Shown: positions 52,015 to 61,900 of the stretch, in pieces
Layout: each line of letters opens with the position of its first letter
Position numbering within the stretch: position 1 is the stretch's first letter
Assembly: GCA_947168395.1 (NCBI GenBank)
Contig: CAMVLT010000004.1
Span: 62,001-126,000 of the forward strand
Source of the DNA: an uncultured Prevotellaceae bacterium
GTDB taxonomy: Bacteria; Bacteroidota; Bacteroidia; Bacteroidales; Bacteroidaceae
DNA: 64,000 bases
Direction: 5' to 3'
The notes under the pieces: model-generated
Told to the model about the DNA's origin: nothing
The model's input: the letters and a program-made list of their open reading frames with translations, nothing else
The model's database searches: none
Program-made: the position numbers and the translations under genes

Positions 52015-53304
52015 TTACCAGCTTGACGTAGCACCGCCACCGCCCGAACTGCCACCTCCGAAACCGCCTCCGCTGAAGCCGCCTCCGCCACTGAAGCCAC
52101 CGCCTCCCCGGCCACCGAAACCTCCGCCTGATACGAAGACCGCTTGCTCCAAGAATGGGTTGGCTGCCAAGGCAGCGACTGAAGGAAGTATACCGTAGCG
52201 TTTGCCGATGTAGAGAGAGAAGATAGTCCAGAACAGTACCATCAGCATATAGAAGCCCATGGAGCCGAGGTCATCGTCCTCTTGTGGGCTGACGAGCGGT
52301 GTCATGACGGGCATCTCCTTGCCTTGCAGCAGGTTATAGATGGCCTGTGTCAGATAGAGCAAGCCGCTGTCGGGCATCTCGGCCTTCATGCTTGGCACGA
52401 GGTATTCACTTTGCAGTCTGGAGCACTCGGCGTCGGTCAGGTCGGCTTCGAGTGAACGGCCTGTATGGCTGCGGAACAGCCGGTCGCCGTAGGCCAGCAC
52501 CATCACCAGACCACGGTCGTTCTTGCCTACATGATAAATGTCAAAGATATCCTGGGCGAAGCGGAAGATGTCCTGGTCCTCAATGTGGTTGACGATGGCC
52601 ACGACCGACTCGATGTCCAGACTGTCGTCCATCTGCTTGAGCAGCACGTTCAGCCGCTGCTCCGTCTCAGGAGTGACGATGCCGTCGGGGTTCGACACGT
52701 AGCGTGAACCGTCGGTCAGATGGGGCATGGGAATGGTCTTGGCCGTCCATACCTTATCCTCTGTCGCTTCCATGACACCAGCCTGCCGGGCTTCTTCTGG
52801 TTTCTCCATCGATGCTAACGTATAGTTGCATGCCAGCAGTTGGACGAAGATGCCAGCCGCGATGAGCCATTTCCAGTAGCGTTTGTAGGCAAAGGCCGAA
52901 GCCGTCTGTTGCTTCCACTGCTGCATGTAGGCTTTATATTCGCGCTTATAGTCCGATACATTATCATCATACAAGGCCGAATACTCGCGCTTCAGTCCTT
53001 TGGTGCCCGTAAACATCACCTGTTTGCGGGTTTCGTAGGACCGTTCCAGCTGTTCGGTGATGGCATTGTATTTGTTGACAATCTTCCGGATATTCCCCTT
53101 TCTTTCGGCTAACAACCGGCGTTGCTCATCCCGGTTCTTATGGTCGGTCAGCAGGCCGCTGGCAATCAGGGTGCCGAAAGTGCCGCCATAGATGTACGGC
53201 AGCAGCTCGGCTATCTGCTGATCGGCACCGATGCTGAAGGGCAGAAAGAACGCCACCACTGCCAGAATGGCGCCCACCATAATCTTTGTAACGCTATTCT
53301 TCAT
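52015..53304 (-). CDS. TPM-domain membrane protein with Gly-rich tail (YgcG/Psb32-like)
   Basis: 429 residues. Two N-terminal hydrophobic helices (about 10-28 and 35-55) are followed by a charged helical region, a membrane helix (about 146-165), the TPM_phosphatase domain (about 200-325: YVSNPDGIVTPETEQRLN, VAIVNHIED, DRGLVMVLAYGDRLFRSHTGRSLE), another helix (about 348-365) and a tail of Gly-Gly-Gly-Phe-Ser/Arg units (about 395-429). This extended form has additional N-terminal helices compared with the usual TPM-plus-tail proteins. Paired with lemA; the TPM domain is probably outside the cytoplasm. Biochemical role unknown. Confidence 0.88.
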   Translation of the reverse strand: MKNSVTKIMVGAILAVVAFFLPFSIGADQQIAELLPYIYGGTFGTLIASGLLTDHKNRDEQRRLLAERKGNIRKIVNKYNAITEQLERSYETRKQVMFTGTKGLKREYSALYDDNVSDYKREYKAYMQQWKQQTASAFAYKRYWKWLIAAGIFVQLLACNYTLASMEKPEEARQAGVMEATEDKVWTAKTIPMPHLTDGSRYVSNPDGIVTPETEQRLNVLLKQMDDSLDIESVVAIVNHIEDQDIFRFAQDIFDIYHVGKNDRGLVMVLAYGDRLFRSHTGRSLEADLTDAECSRLQSEYLVPSMKAEMPDSGLLYLTQAIYNLLQGKEMPVMTPLVSPQEDDDLGSMGFYMLMVLFWTIFSLYIGKRYGILPSVAALAANPFLEQAVFVSGGGFGGRGGGGFSGGGGFSGGGFGGGSSGGGGATSSW

Positions 53305-53315
53305 TGCTTGCTCAC

Positions 53316-54062
53316 TTATTTATCGTGCCAGAATTCCCACGATGCGAATGCCTGGAGGAGCAGCATCTCGAGACCGTTCTTCACCTCGGCACCCCGTTCC
53401 AGTCCCCGCTTCATGAAGAGGGTCTCGTCGGGATTGTATATGAGGTCGTACAGTATGTTGTGATAATCCATCGCTTCGTATGGCAGTTGGGGACATTCAT
53501 CTGTGTGTGGATACATGCCTAAGGGCGTGCAGTTCACGATGACATTGTACTCCTTGATGACCTCAGGCGTGACGTTTTCATACTGTATGGTGTCCGGCCG
53601 CTCATAGCGGCTCACGAAGACCGTTTCCAGACCTAACGACTTTAACCCGTAGTTGATGGCTTTCGAGGCACCGCCAGTCCCCAGGATCAGGGCCTTCTTG
53701 TGCCACTTCTTGTCGAGCATCGGCTCAATGCTCTGCGTGAAGCCGATGACATCGCTGTTGAACCCCTTCAACTTGATTTTCTTCCCCTCATGGGTGACAC
53801 GTATCACGTTGACGGCACCGATGGCCTGGGCCTCGGGGGCGATGCTGTCTAAATACTCCATGACTCTTTCTTTATAAGGTATGGTGACATTCAGTCCCTT
53901 CAGATTAGGGGTCTTGTCGAGCACTTCCAGTAGCTGGTCAATGCTTGAAATCTCGAAGTTCTCATACCTTGCGTCAATGCCTTCGTCGGCAAACTTCTGG
54001 TTGAAGTAGCTGATGGAGAACGAGTGGCCTAAAGGATAGCCGATGAGTCCGTATTTGTCCAT
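53316..54062 (-). CDS. aroE: Shikimate dehydrogenase
   Basis: 248 residues, slightly short for AroE but typical of this phylum. It reduces 3-dehydroshikimate with NADPH. GYPLGHSFSISYFNQKF (substrate site Ser-x-Ser, about 8-24), LKGLNVTIPYKERVM (catalytic Lys, about 54-68), GFNSDVIGFTQSIE (Asp, about 99-112), and the nucleotide site LGTGGASKAI (about 127-136) are intact. NCTPLGMYPHTDECP closes the active site. It follows menG by 24 nt and precedes the TPM gene by 11 nt. Confidence 0.95.
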   Translation of the reverse strand: MDKYGLIGYPLGHSFSISYFNQKFADEGIDARYENFEISSIDQLLEVLDKTPNLKGLNVTIPYKERVMEYLDSIAPEAQAIGAVNVIRVTHEGKKIKLKGFNSDVIGFTQSIEPMLDKKWHKKALILGTGGASKAINYGLKSLGLETVFVSRYERPDTIQYENVTPEVIKEYNVIVNCTPLGMYPHTDECPQLPYEAMDYHNILYDLIYNPDETLFMKRGLERGAEVKNGLEMLLLQAFASWEFWHDK

Positions 54063-54086
54063 AGGGTAGGATAGGGTTTAATGGTT

Positions 54087-54821
54087 CTATTTAGTTGCAA
54101 AATACATGGTGCAGATGCCGAAGGTCAGTCGGCGGAAAGTCGCCTCGCGGAATCCGGCTTTCTTGAGAATCCCGACCATGCGCTCTCCTTGCGGGAAAGC
54201 CTCGATGGTCTTTGTCAGGTACGAGTAGGCGCTGCGGTCCTTGCTGATGAGCCGTCCGTAGACGGGCAGCACCGTGTGAGAGTAGATGTGGAACAGTTGC
54301 TTCATGGGGAACCTGACAGGTGTCGTCAACTCGACGATGCTCAGGTGTCCGCCCCTTTTCATTACGCGCCCCATCTCAGCCAGTCCACGGTCGAGGTCGG
54401 CAAAGTTGCGTATGCCGAAGGCTGCTGTCACGGCGTCGAAGGTCTCGTCTTGGTAGCTCAGGTGCAGACAGTCCTCCTTCTCAAAAGAGATGATGTCCTC
54501 GAGTCCCGCCTCCTCCACCTTTCTGCGGCCTATCTGCATCATGCCTTCGCTGATGTCGGCTCCAATGAGCCGTTCGGGCTTCAGCATCTGTGCAGCAAGA
54601 ATCGCAAAGTCGCCCGTCCCCGTGGCAATGTCGAGCATCGTCTTTGGACTGTACGGTGCCAACTGGCCGATAGCCTTGCGGCGCCATCCGCGGTCGATGT
54701 CCCACGACAGCCGGTGGTTCAGCCGGTCGTAGGTAGGAGCGATGTTGTCGAACATCGCTTCTACCTGGGCGGCTTTCTCACCGTTCGAGTAGGGGTTGAT
54801 GGCTTCTTGCTGGTAGGTCAT
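54087..54821 (-). CDS. menG: Demethylmenaquinone methyltransferase (UbiE/MenG)
   Basis: 244 residues. It methylates demethylmenaquinone with S-adenosylmethionine, the last step of menaquinone synthesis. UbiE signatures: [24 protein letters not shown] (cut at about 24-47), [16 protein letters not shown] (SAM motif I, about 61-76), GADISEGMM (about 88-96), [22 protein letters not shown] (cut at about 129-150), and the late segment [22 protein letters not shown] (about 165-186). The partner MenA is encoded at 32.4 kb. It lies 51 nt after purC across a GGGA-TTAAT-type repeat. Confidence 0.95.
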   Translation of the reverse strand: MTYQQEAINPYSNGEKAAQVEAMFDNIAPTYDRLNHRLSWDIDRGWRRKAIGQLAPYSPKTMLDIATGTGDFAILAAQMLKPERLIGADISEGMMQIGRRKVEEAGLEDIISFEKEDCLHLSYQDETFDAVTAAFGIRNFADLDRGLAEMGRVMKRGGHLSIVELTTPVRFPMKQLFHIYSHTVLPVYGRLISKDRSAYSYLTKTIEAFPQGERMVGILKKAGFREATFRRLTFGICTMYFATK

Positions 54822-54872
54822 GGGATTAATGGGAATAATGAGACCAATAGGACTTTATGGGGCCAATGATAC
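54822..54872 (-). repeat. Imperfect tandem repeat in the purC-menG gap
   Basis: Loose repeats of GGGATTAAT, GGGAATAAT, AGACCAAT, AGGACTTTAT and GGGGCCAAT (plus strand), period about 9. A related sequence (AGGGTTTAATGGTT) lies between menG and aroE. Confidence 0.5.
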
Positions 54873-55823
54873 TTAACGATTCTTCAGCCAATTGGCCACA
54901 TTCTGCTCGATGCGTCCGGCTATGTCGCCCGTCTCAGCAGCACGGTCGAACTTCTCGCCCACGATGTGCTCGTACAGCTCAATGTAGCGCTCCGAGACAC
55001 TCTCGGCATACTCGTCGGTAATCTCGGGCATCACCTGGCCTGGCTCGTTCATGAAGTTGTGCTCAATGAGCCACTGGCGCACGAACTCCTTCGAAAGCTG
55101 CTTCTGCGGCTCGCCCTTTGCTAATTTCTCCTCGTAGCCGTCGGCATAGAAGTAGCGGCTCGAGTCCGGTGTGTGAATCTCGTCAATCAGGTACACCTTA
55201 CCGTCGCGCTTTCCGAACTCATACTTCGTGTCCACCAGGATGAGGCCACGCTTGGCGGCAATCTCCTGACCACGGGCAAAGATGCGGCGCGTGTAGTCTT
55301 CCATCACGGCGTAGTCCTCAGCCGAGACCAGTCCCTGGGCTATAATCTCCTCTTTCGAGATGTTCATGTCGTGCCCCTCGTCGGCCTTCGTTGTCGGTGT
55401 GATGATAGGCTCGGGGAACCGCTCGTTCTCCTTCATGCCGTCGGGCAGCTTCACACCGCACAACTCACGGCAGCCGTTCTTGTACTCGCGCCAGGCCGAG
55501 CCGGTAAGGATAGAGCGGATAATCATCTCCACGCGGAATCCCTCGCACTTCAGTCCCACCGTCACCATCGGGTCGGGCGTGGCCAGTTTCCAGTTCGGGC
55601 AGATGTCAGTCGTGGCGTCTAAGAACTTGGCGGCTATCTGGTTCAGCACCTGACCCTTGAACGGTATGCCCTTCGGCAGCACCACGTCGAATGCCGATAT
55701 GCGGTCGGTAGCCACCATCACCATCAGGTCATCATTGATGTTATACACATCGCGTACCTTTCCATGATACACGCTTTTCTGTCCCTCAAACTGGAACTCA
55801 GTCTTTGTTAATGCGTTTGCCAT
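54873..55823 (-). CDS. purC: SAICAR synthetase (phosphoribosylaminoimidazole-succinocarboxamide synthase)
   Basis: 316 residues from ATG at 55823; upstream codons in frame overlap the promoter. It joins aspartate to CAIR with ATP in purine synthesis. Family marks: [26 protein letters not shown] (cut at about 35-60), [19 protein letters not shown] (about 64-82), [10 protein letters not shown] (about 121-130), [14 protein letters not shown] (about 158-171), [29 protein letters not shown] (about 210-238). The longer form (over 300 residues) is normal for Bacteroidota. It heads the eight-gene minus-strand run. Confidence 0.96.
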   Translation of the reverse strand: MANALTKTEFQFEGQKSVYHGKVRDVYNINDDLMVMVATDRISAFDVVLPKGIPFKGQVLNQIAAKFLDATTDICPNWKLATPDPMVTVGLKCEGFRVEMIIRSILTGSAWREYKNGCRELCGVKLPDGMKENERFPEPIITPTTKADEGHDMNISKEEIIAQGLVSAEDYAVMEDYTRRIFARGQEIAAKRGLILVDTKYEFGKRDGKVYLIDEIHTPDSSRYFYADGYEEKLAKGEPQKQLSKEFVRQWLIEHNFMNEPGQVMPEITDEYAESVSERYIELYEHIVGEKFDRAAETGDIAGRIEQNVANWLKNR

Positions 55824-55859
55824 AAACAATAATTCTTTGTAAAATTGCAATTTTGGTTG

Positions 55860-55867
55860 CAAAGTTA
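55860..55867 (-). promoter_or_regulatory. -7 promoter box for purC
   Basis: The minus strand reads TAACTTTG, 36 nt before the purC ATG. The -33 region is weak (GGAAA instead of CAAA on the plus strand). Confidence 0.55.
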
Positions 55868-55930
55868 CAAAGAATTATTGAGAATCGGAAACACTTGTCC
55901 GATTATTTAATAAAAATGTTATTCAAGGCT

Positions 55931-58900
55931 CTATGGAACCTTCTTTCCAATTACTACGTTCGTATCACCCTCAACGTCGGCTTGATTGCCGCCACCGTAG
56001 ACGTCACCACGGATGTCGACACCCACTGTCTTCTTCTCATAGTAGGTGGTGCCCTCCACAGCATTGCCGGTAGCTTGAGCATAGCTTGCTGGGGTGGTGA
56101 GGGTGTAGTAGCTTGTCACATCAGCACCTACAGCAACAGTCACTTTCTGGTATACATCTCCTGTCTTCTTCTCATAGTAGGTGGTGCCCTCCACAGCATT
56201 GCCGGTAGCTTGAGTATAGCTTGCTGGGGTGGTGAGGGTGTAGTAGTTTGCCACACTTGTCGTACCAGGGGTAAGGGTCGCGGTTACAATTTCATACACC
56301 TCATCTCCTGCCTCAGTACCGATGTTCACGTTCGGGTTGCCTATTACCTTAGCTTCATTGCCTCCACCGAAGACAGATCCGATGCTACCGATGGCATCTG
56401 CATCATGTGAAGGAATGGCAAAGCCCTTGTTGGCGTCATAGCCAGTTTCACTAACCTCTATTTTCTTAGAGCCTATAACTCTCGCTCCTTCACCGACTAC
56501 AGTTTCTCTGTACTTACCCTTCACCACGTTTACATTCACCGTAGGGTTACCCACCATTGTGGCTGAAGCACCGTAGCCACCGCCAAAGATTTTGCCGATG
56601 CTGGTGAACGAATGGACGTTCACTTGTGGGTCAGCCACAGGATTATTGCCAGTTTCCTTCACGCTGCCATCATCGTTATAGCCATAGACCGAGTAGCGTG
56701 CCAGATTACCGCCACCATACAGTTCACCGATGATAATGGGCCGACAGCCTGTCTCCTCAATGTTTACAGTAATGGTGCCTCGGATGGCACCGCCTTGGTC
56801 GTTGCCACCAAACACCTGACCGTAAGTGCCGTTGGTGATGTTGAGTATCACATCGCCGTTGACGTCAGCATTGGCAGCACCGCCGTATGCTTTTCCCAAA
56901 CCGCTGATACAGCCAATTTCCAGAACGGCGTCGCCGTCCTGCGGGGCATTACTACCACCGCCGTAGGCCTCGCTGACAGTAAAGTCACATCCACGATCTT
57001 CCAATGTGGTACGAGACTCCACACGCACGTTGCCCCGGCTATTGGAGCCTCCATACACCTCATGCACGGTACCGCCGTAGATGGTGGCATGAGTCTTACC
57101 GATGCCGTAGCCGTAGTTTGTCTCACGGTTCTCTCTGGTAGAGGTGTCTGGATCAGTGTTATTAATCGCCAGTATCGGGTCATTCTCCGTGCCAGCTCCT
57201 GTACCAGAGTGCGTATAGTTCTTTAAGCCCACGTTGGCACCTGGGTTATCATACCATTTACCATCCAACTCGTAGTCGTCCTTACCGTTACCGCCGCCGA
57301 ACACCTGGCCAATCTCATAGGTGCCATTGACTGTAACCTCCGTAGCCGGCACAGAAGCAGCGTTACCACCGCCATATACTGTCTTGATACTGGTCTGGTC
57401 ACAACCATCTATGATGACGCGCACAACTGCGGTGTCGGCCACAGGCTTATAGTCGGGGATGAAGGCAGCAAGGTTGCCACCGCCATAGACCGCCTCAACA
57501 TTGTATTTGCTATTGCTCTTTGACGTGTCTTTAACATGGCCTTCATGATCTTCAGTCTTATAGATATGCACCGTGACGGCACTTTGCGGACTACCGTTCA
57601 GGTTGTTGCAGCCGAAGATCTTGTCCTTCACCACGCAGTTGCCGTATGTGGTGTTTCCTTCCGATGTCGTCGGTTCATTCAGTTTCACCAGCACATCGCC
57701 ATATACCTTTGCCTCAATGGCATCCTCTGCAGCAACATATCCTTCAGATCCCGGAGTGCCAACGGCAGCCTTTGCTAACTGTCCCAGACCGCCACCATAG
57801 ACATTGCGATTCACTGTGCCGCCCTTCAGGTTGACGTTGGTCTTGAAGATGGCATAATAGGTGGCACTTGAATTTGCTTTAGCATTTACGTCTGTGATTA
57901 ATGCATCAGCAGACGTTGCTGTATAATATCCTGTTACTGGAGAACCGTCTAACAGTTCGTCAAGCTCCACATATTCCGTTCGCTGACCCTCATGCCAGTG
58001 CGAAGAGTTCGAATTGGCAAGTGCACCGCCGCCATAGACATCTTGGCTCACAGTGCCGCCATTGATGTTGACATCCACACCGCCTAAGGTAATACCACGC
58101 TGGCCGCCGCCAAAGACAGAGCCGTTGACAGCGCTGCTGCCATCGATGGTCACATGGGTATTGCTGGCCAAGCCCAGAGTCGGAAGGAACGCAAGATAAG
58201 CATCCTTTGTATAATACACCCAAATAAATCTCTCATCTTTCTTTCCTGCTTCATCTTTATAATAATCCCAAGTTGTACCTTCAGCACCAGCTGGCTTGTA
58301 TGCTACGAGTTGCATACTCTTGGATCTATTGGTACCAGATTCCACATAATTTGGAGTGACACCCTTACAGGAACCATAGACATCGCCAGTGACAGCATTG
58401 TCTTTGACAACCACAGTACATGTTCCACCGCCTTTAGGCTTTGTCGGTAATCCCCCCACGACTTTAAATCTTCCCACAGAAGCTATCTCGCCACCGCCAT
58501 AGACGTTGCCTGTAACCTTGGAAGCCCCCTGAACGGTAACTTTAGAGTCGCCACGCACTAAGGCCGAATAGCCATGTGTCTGTAGGCCAGCACCACCACC
58601 GAAGACGCTGCCCGTGATCTTGGGTTTTTCTGTTCCTGTTTCTCCAGACGTTCCTATCGTCACCTTCGCATCATCTTCCACACGGCCTACCTCACCACCG
58701 CCATAGACGTTGCCATTTACCGTACCGCCACTGACGCTGACATCGGTGGCGTACACAATGGCTTTCTCACACCACCAAGTGTGCCAGGAACCCTGACCTG
58801 CTCCAAATACATTGCCATGTTTGGTTGGCTCATTAGTACTTGCAAGACCTATCGTTCCACCAGAGATGTCGACCGTGCAAATGCCTGTGTTCTTGTTAGT

Positions 58901-61900
58901 GTTAGCGTCAGTGACAGTGTTATTGCCAAGGGTGTTGTTATTGCCAGCATCCAGATTATTTCCATTGGAATCGCTATTTTTCCATACATAATTATAAGTT
59001 AGATTACCATCTTTATCTTTATCATCCTTGTAAATGGTACCCACATCACCCAAGTTACCGCCGCCATAGACGTTGCCCTCAATAGCAGCGTCGCCACTGA
59101 CAGCGAGTTTGGTGTTCCATCTCACGCGCCCGGCTTCTGCAAAAGATTCAAGGCCGCGACCACCACCAAAAGCGTCACCCTTAACAGTGCCACCCTGAAT
59201 TTTCACGTCTGTATTGCGATACACAAAACCGCTCTCGCTACCGCCAAAGACGGAACCATTGATGGTGCCTCCGCCGATAGTCACATCGGTCGCAGCAGAG
59301 ATGGCCAAGGTCTCGATAAATTGAAGGTAAGCACTCTTACTACCAAAATGCTCCCATGTGTTATTACCAATCATACGTTTGGGCTGATGCTCATCAATGT
59401 TATACGTTTTACCTGCATTTTCAGAAATCGCATCAAACTGTTCTTTGGTTAGATAATCATAATTCCTTGGCTCAACACCCTGACCAGCACCATAGACGTG
59501 GCCTGTCAAAGCGTCGTTTACTGTGCCGATGGTAGCACTGCCTTGAATAATGACAGTACTTGTACCACCAGCTTTCAAGCCATACGGCATACCAGAAGGC
59601 AAGTCGGCAGGTGCGTCCGTAGGATTACCCTCACTTATCTTGACTTTATACCTGCCCACTGAAGCCAGCTCGCCACCGCCATAGACGTTTTTCAACACTT
59701 GGGCTTGGCCCTGAACAGTGACAGTACTGTGACCACGCACCAGTGCCGAGTAACCGTGGGTCACTACGCCTGCACCGGCAGCAAATACGTTGCCTCGGAT
59801 AGTGGGCGTACTGGTTCCTTCAGCAGCGCCAATCTCCACTACGGTATTCCTTTCTACACGAGCAATCTCACCGCCGCCATAGACGTTACCTGTACCTGCC
59901 TTTAGCGTTTGGGATCCCTCAGCTCCTTCGAGGGTTCCCACCATACCGTTATAGATCCTGACAGTAGTTCCACCATCTAATAATGTGTATCTTGGGTTCG
60001 CGTTTTCGCCGTTATCTGTTACACCTTGTTCGACGATTCCCACCATGGCTTTCGCACACGTGAATGAGTTGGCAACACCCTTGCCGCCTCCGTAAACATT
60101 GCCACCGATGGTAGGAGTTCCTGAAGTCACCACATACGTAACATTCTCACCGCTCGTTTGTTTCTGAGCACAGACATTCACCTCCGTATTTCCCTGCACG
60201 TCGCCGGTCTCGCCGCCGCCATAGACACTGCCCTTGACATCGGCAGTCGCTGAAATGTTCACACTGGTATTCTTAACCAGTGCGACGTCGGTTTGGTTGG
60301 TTGTTGCGTCACCACGGGCTGCACCGAAGACGTTACCGTTGTTAGTTCCGTCAACACCTACCTGACCGCCGCTAATCGAGATGGTAGTAGTACCGCCGGT
60401 AGGAATAGTTGTAGTACTGACATTGTTCGTTGTAGTCGTGGTGATTTTACCCACCGAGCCCATAGCACCGGCACCATAGACATTACGTACAACTGTGCCG
60501 CCAGTAATATTGACCGTAGTAGTTCCATACACGATACCAGCCAAGGAGTTGTACATGTCACCTTCGCCATCATGGGCTGTATGACCGGCAGGGATAGTGC
60601 TAGAATAATACTTATCCGTACCGCAGCCGCCACCATAGACGTTGCCACGGTAGGGATATTCGGCACCGCTGTAACTCTTTCCGTTGGACGTAACAGTATA
60701 GCCAGCGTCTGTGCTTTTATAGATGCCTATAGTACCGCTATGAACGTTAACCTCGGTGTCGTGGAATACGTGCCCGTTCTCGCCGCTGCCATAGACGGTG
60801 CCATTGATTTGAGGTCCCGTCTCAGAGCCAGAGGCGCCAATAGTGACATGCGTGTCATAGACCCAGGCGCAGTGGTCGTCACGTGCACCAGGTTGGTTGA
60901 TATCACCTCGCGACGAGCCGAACACCATGCCGTTCTCCTTGCCGTCGTAGCCGATGGTACCGCCAGTGATGGTGACGTTGGCTACGCCTGTGCCTTCAGT
61001 AGCGAATTTATTGACTCCTGTTACCTTATTATCGTCGTCTACTATATATTCGAAATCACCTACCGTACCGTATGCACCGCCACCATATACATTATGGTAT
61101 ATAGTGCCACCGCTGATGTTGACATTGGTATTCTTAAATATCTTGCCGCTACGCACAGTATTGCCGTGACCACTGCCGCCGCCATAGACGTTACCCATCT
61201 TGGCACCGCCAAAATAGCGGGTGGTGCCGGAAACCTCAATCGGTGCAATACCTACAGTACCGCCGCTCACAGACACGTATGTGCTACCTGTTGCTGTGGT
61301 AGTTGTTCCTGATGTTGTGCTTTCTCCCACGCTGGCCATTTCGCCACCGCCGTAGATACTGGCCTTCACCTCACCGCCCTGCATGTCAATCTTCGTATCT
61401 TCCTTCACAAGACCGGCGACAAGCCTGGGGTACGACGTTGTACCATTAACTGTAATACTTTGTATCAGGCTGCCATAGCCACTGCCGAAGACACTGCCGA
61501 AGGTGTATTCCGTTGTTTCTCCATTCTTCACCTCAGTACCTATTTGGGTTTCGCTGCCCGAAATGGAGATTTCTGTACTTGCATTAATACTTTCGCCAGC
61601 AGCATTTGTGGTGGTATGGTGTCCTACCACCTGGCCCAACTCGCCGCCACCATAGACATTGCTCTTGATGGTGCCGCCAGTGATGGTCACCTTGGTGCTA
61701 TTGGCATTGCCTAACTTCCACCAGTTCACATCGTTGATGTAAGTTGAGCCGTCCTGTTTATAGAAATTACCCATGCCACCGGCAAAGACGTTACCGCCCT
61801 TGGTGTGAGTAAGCTGCCCGGTGGTGGTGTCAAACTCCGTCTTGGGGATGCTGTTATGCTCCTTCCACGCCGTCCATTGTTCAGTCGTCCACGCCTTAAA

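Noticed and set aside
55853..56410. 185-codon plus-strand gene opposite the giant gene
   Set aside because: It contains the 135-bp duplication in antisense and reads as a shadow of the repeat protein.
58800..61400. Tandem genes in the giant open frame instead of one protein
   Set aside because: The frame is uninterrupted and the repeat theme runs through without signal peptides or start contexts.
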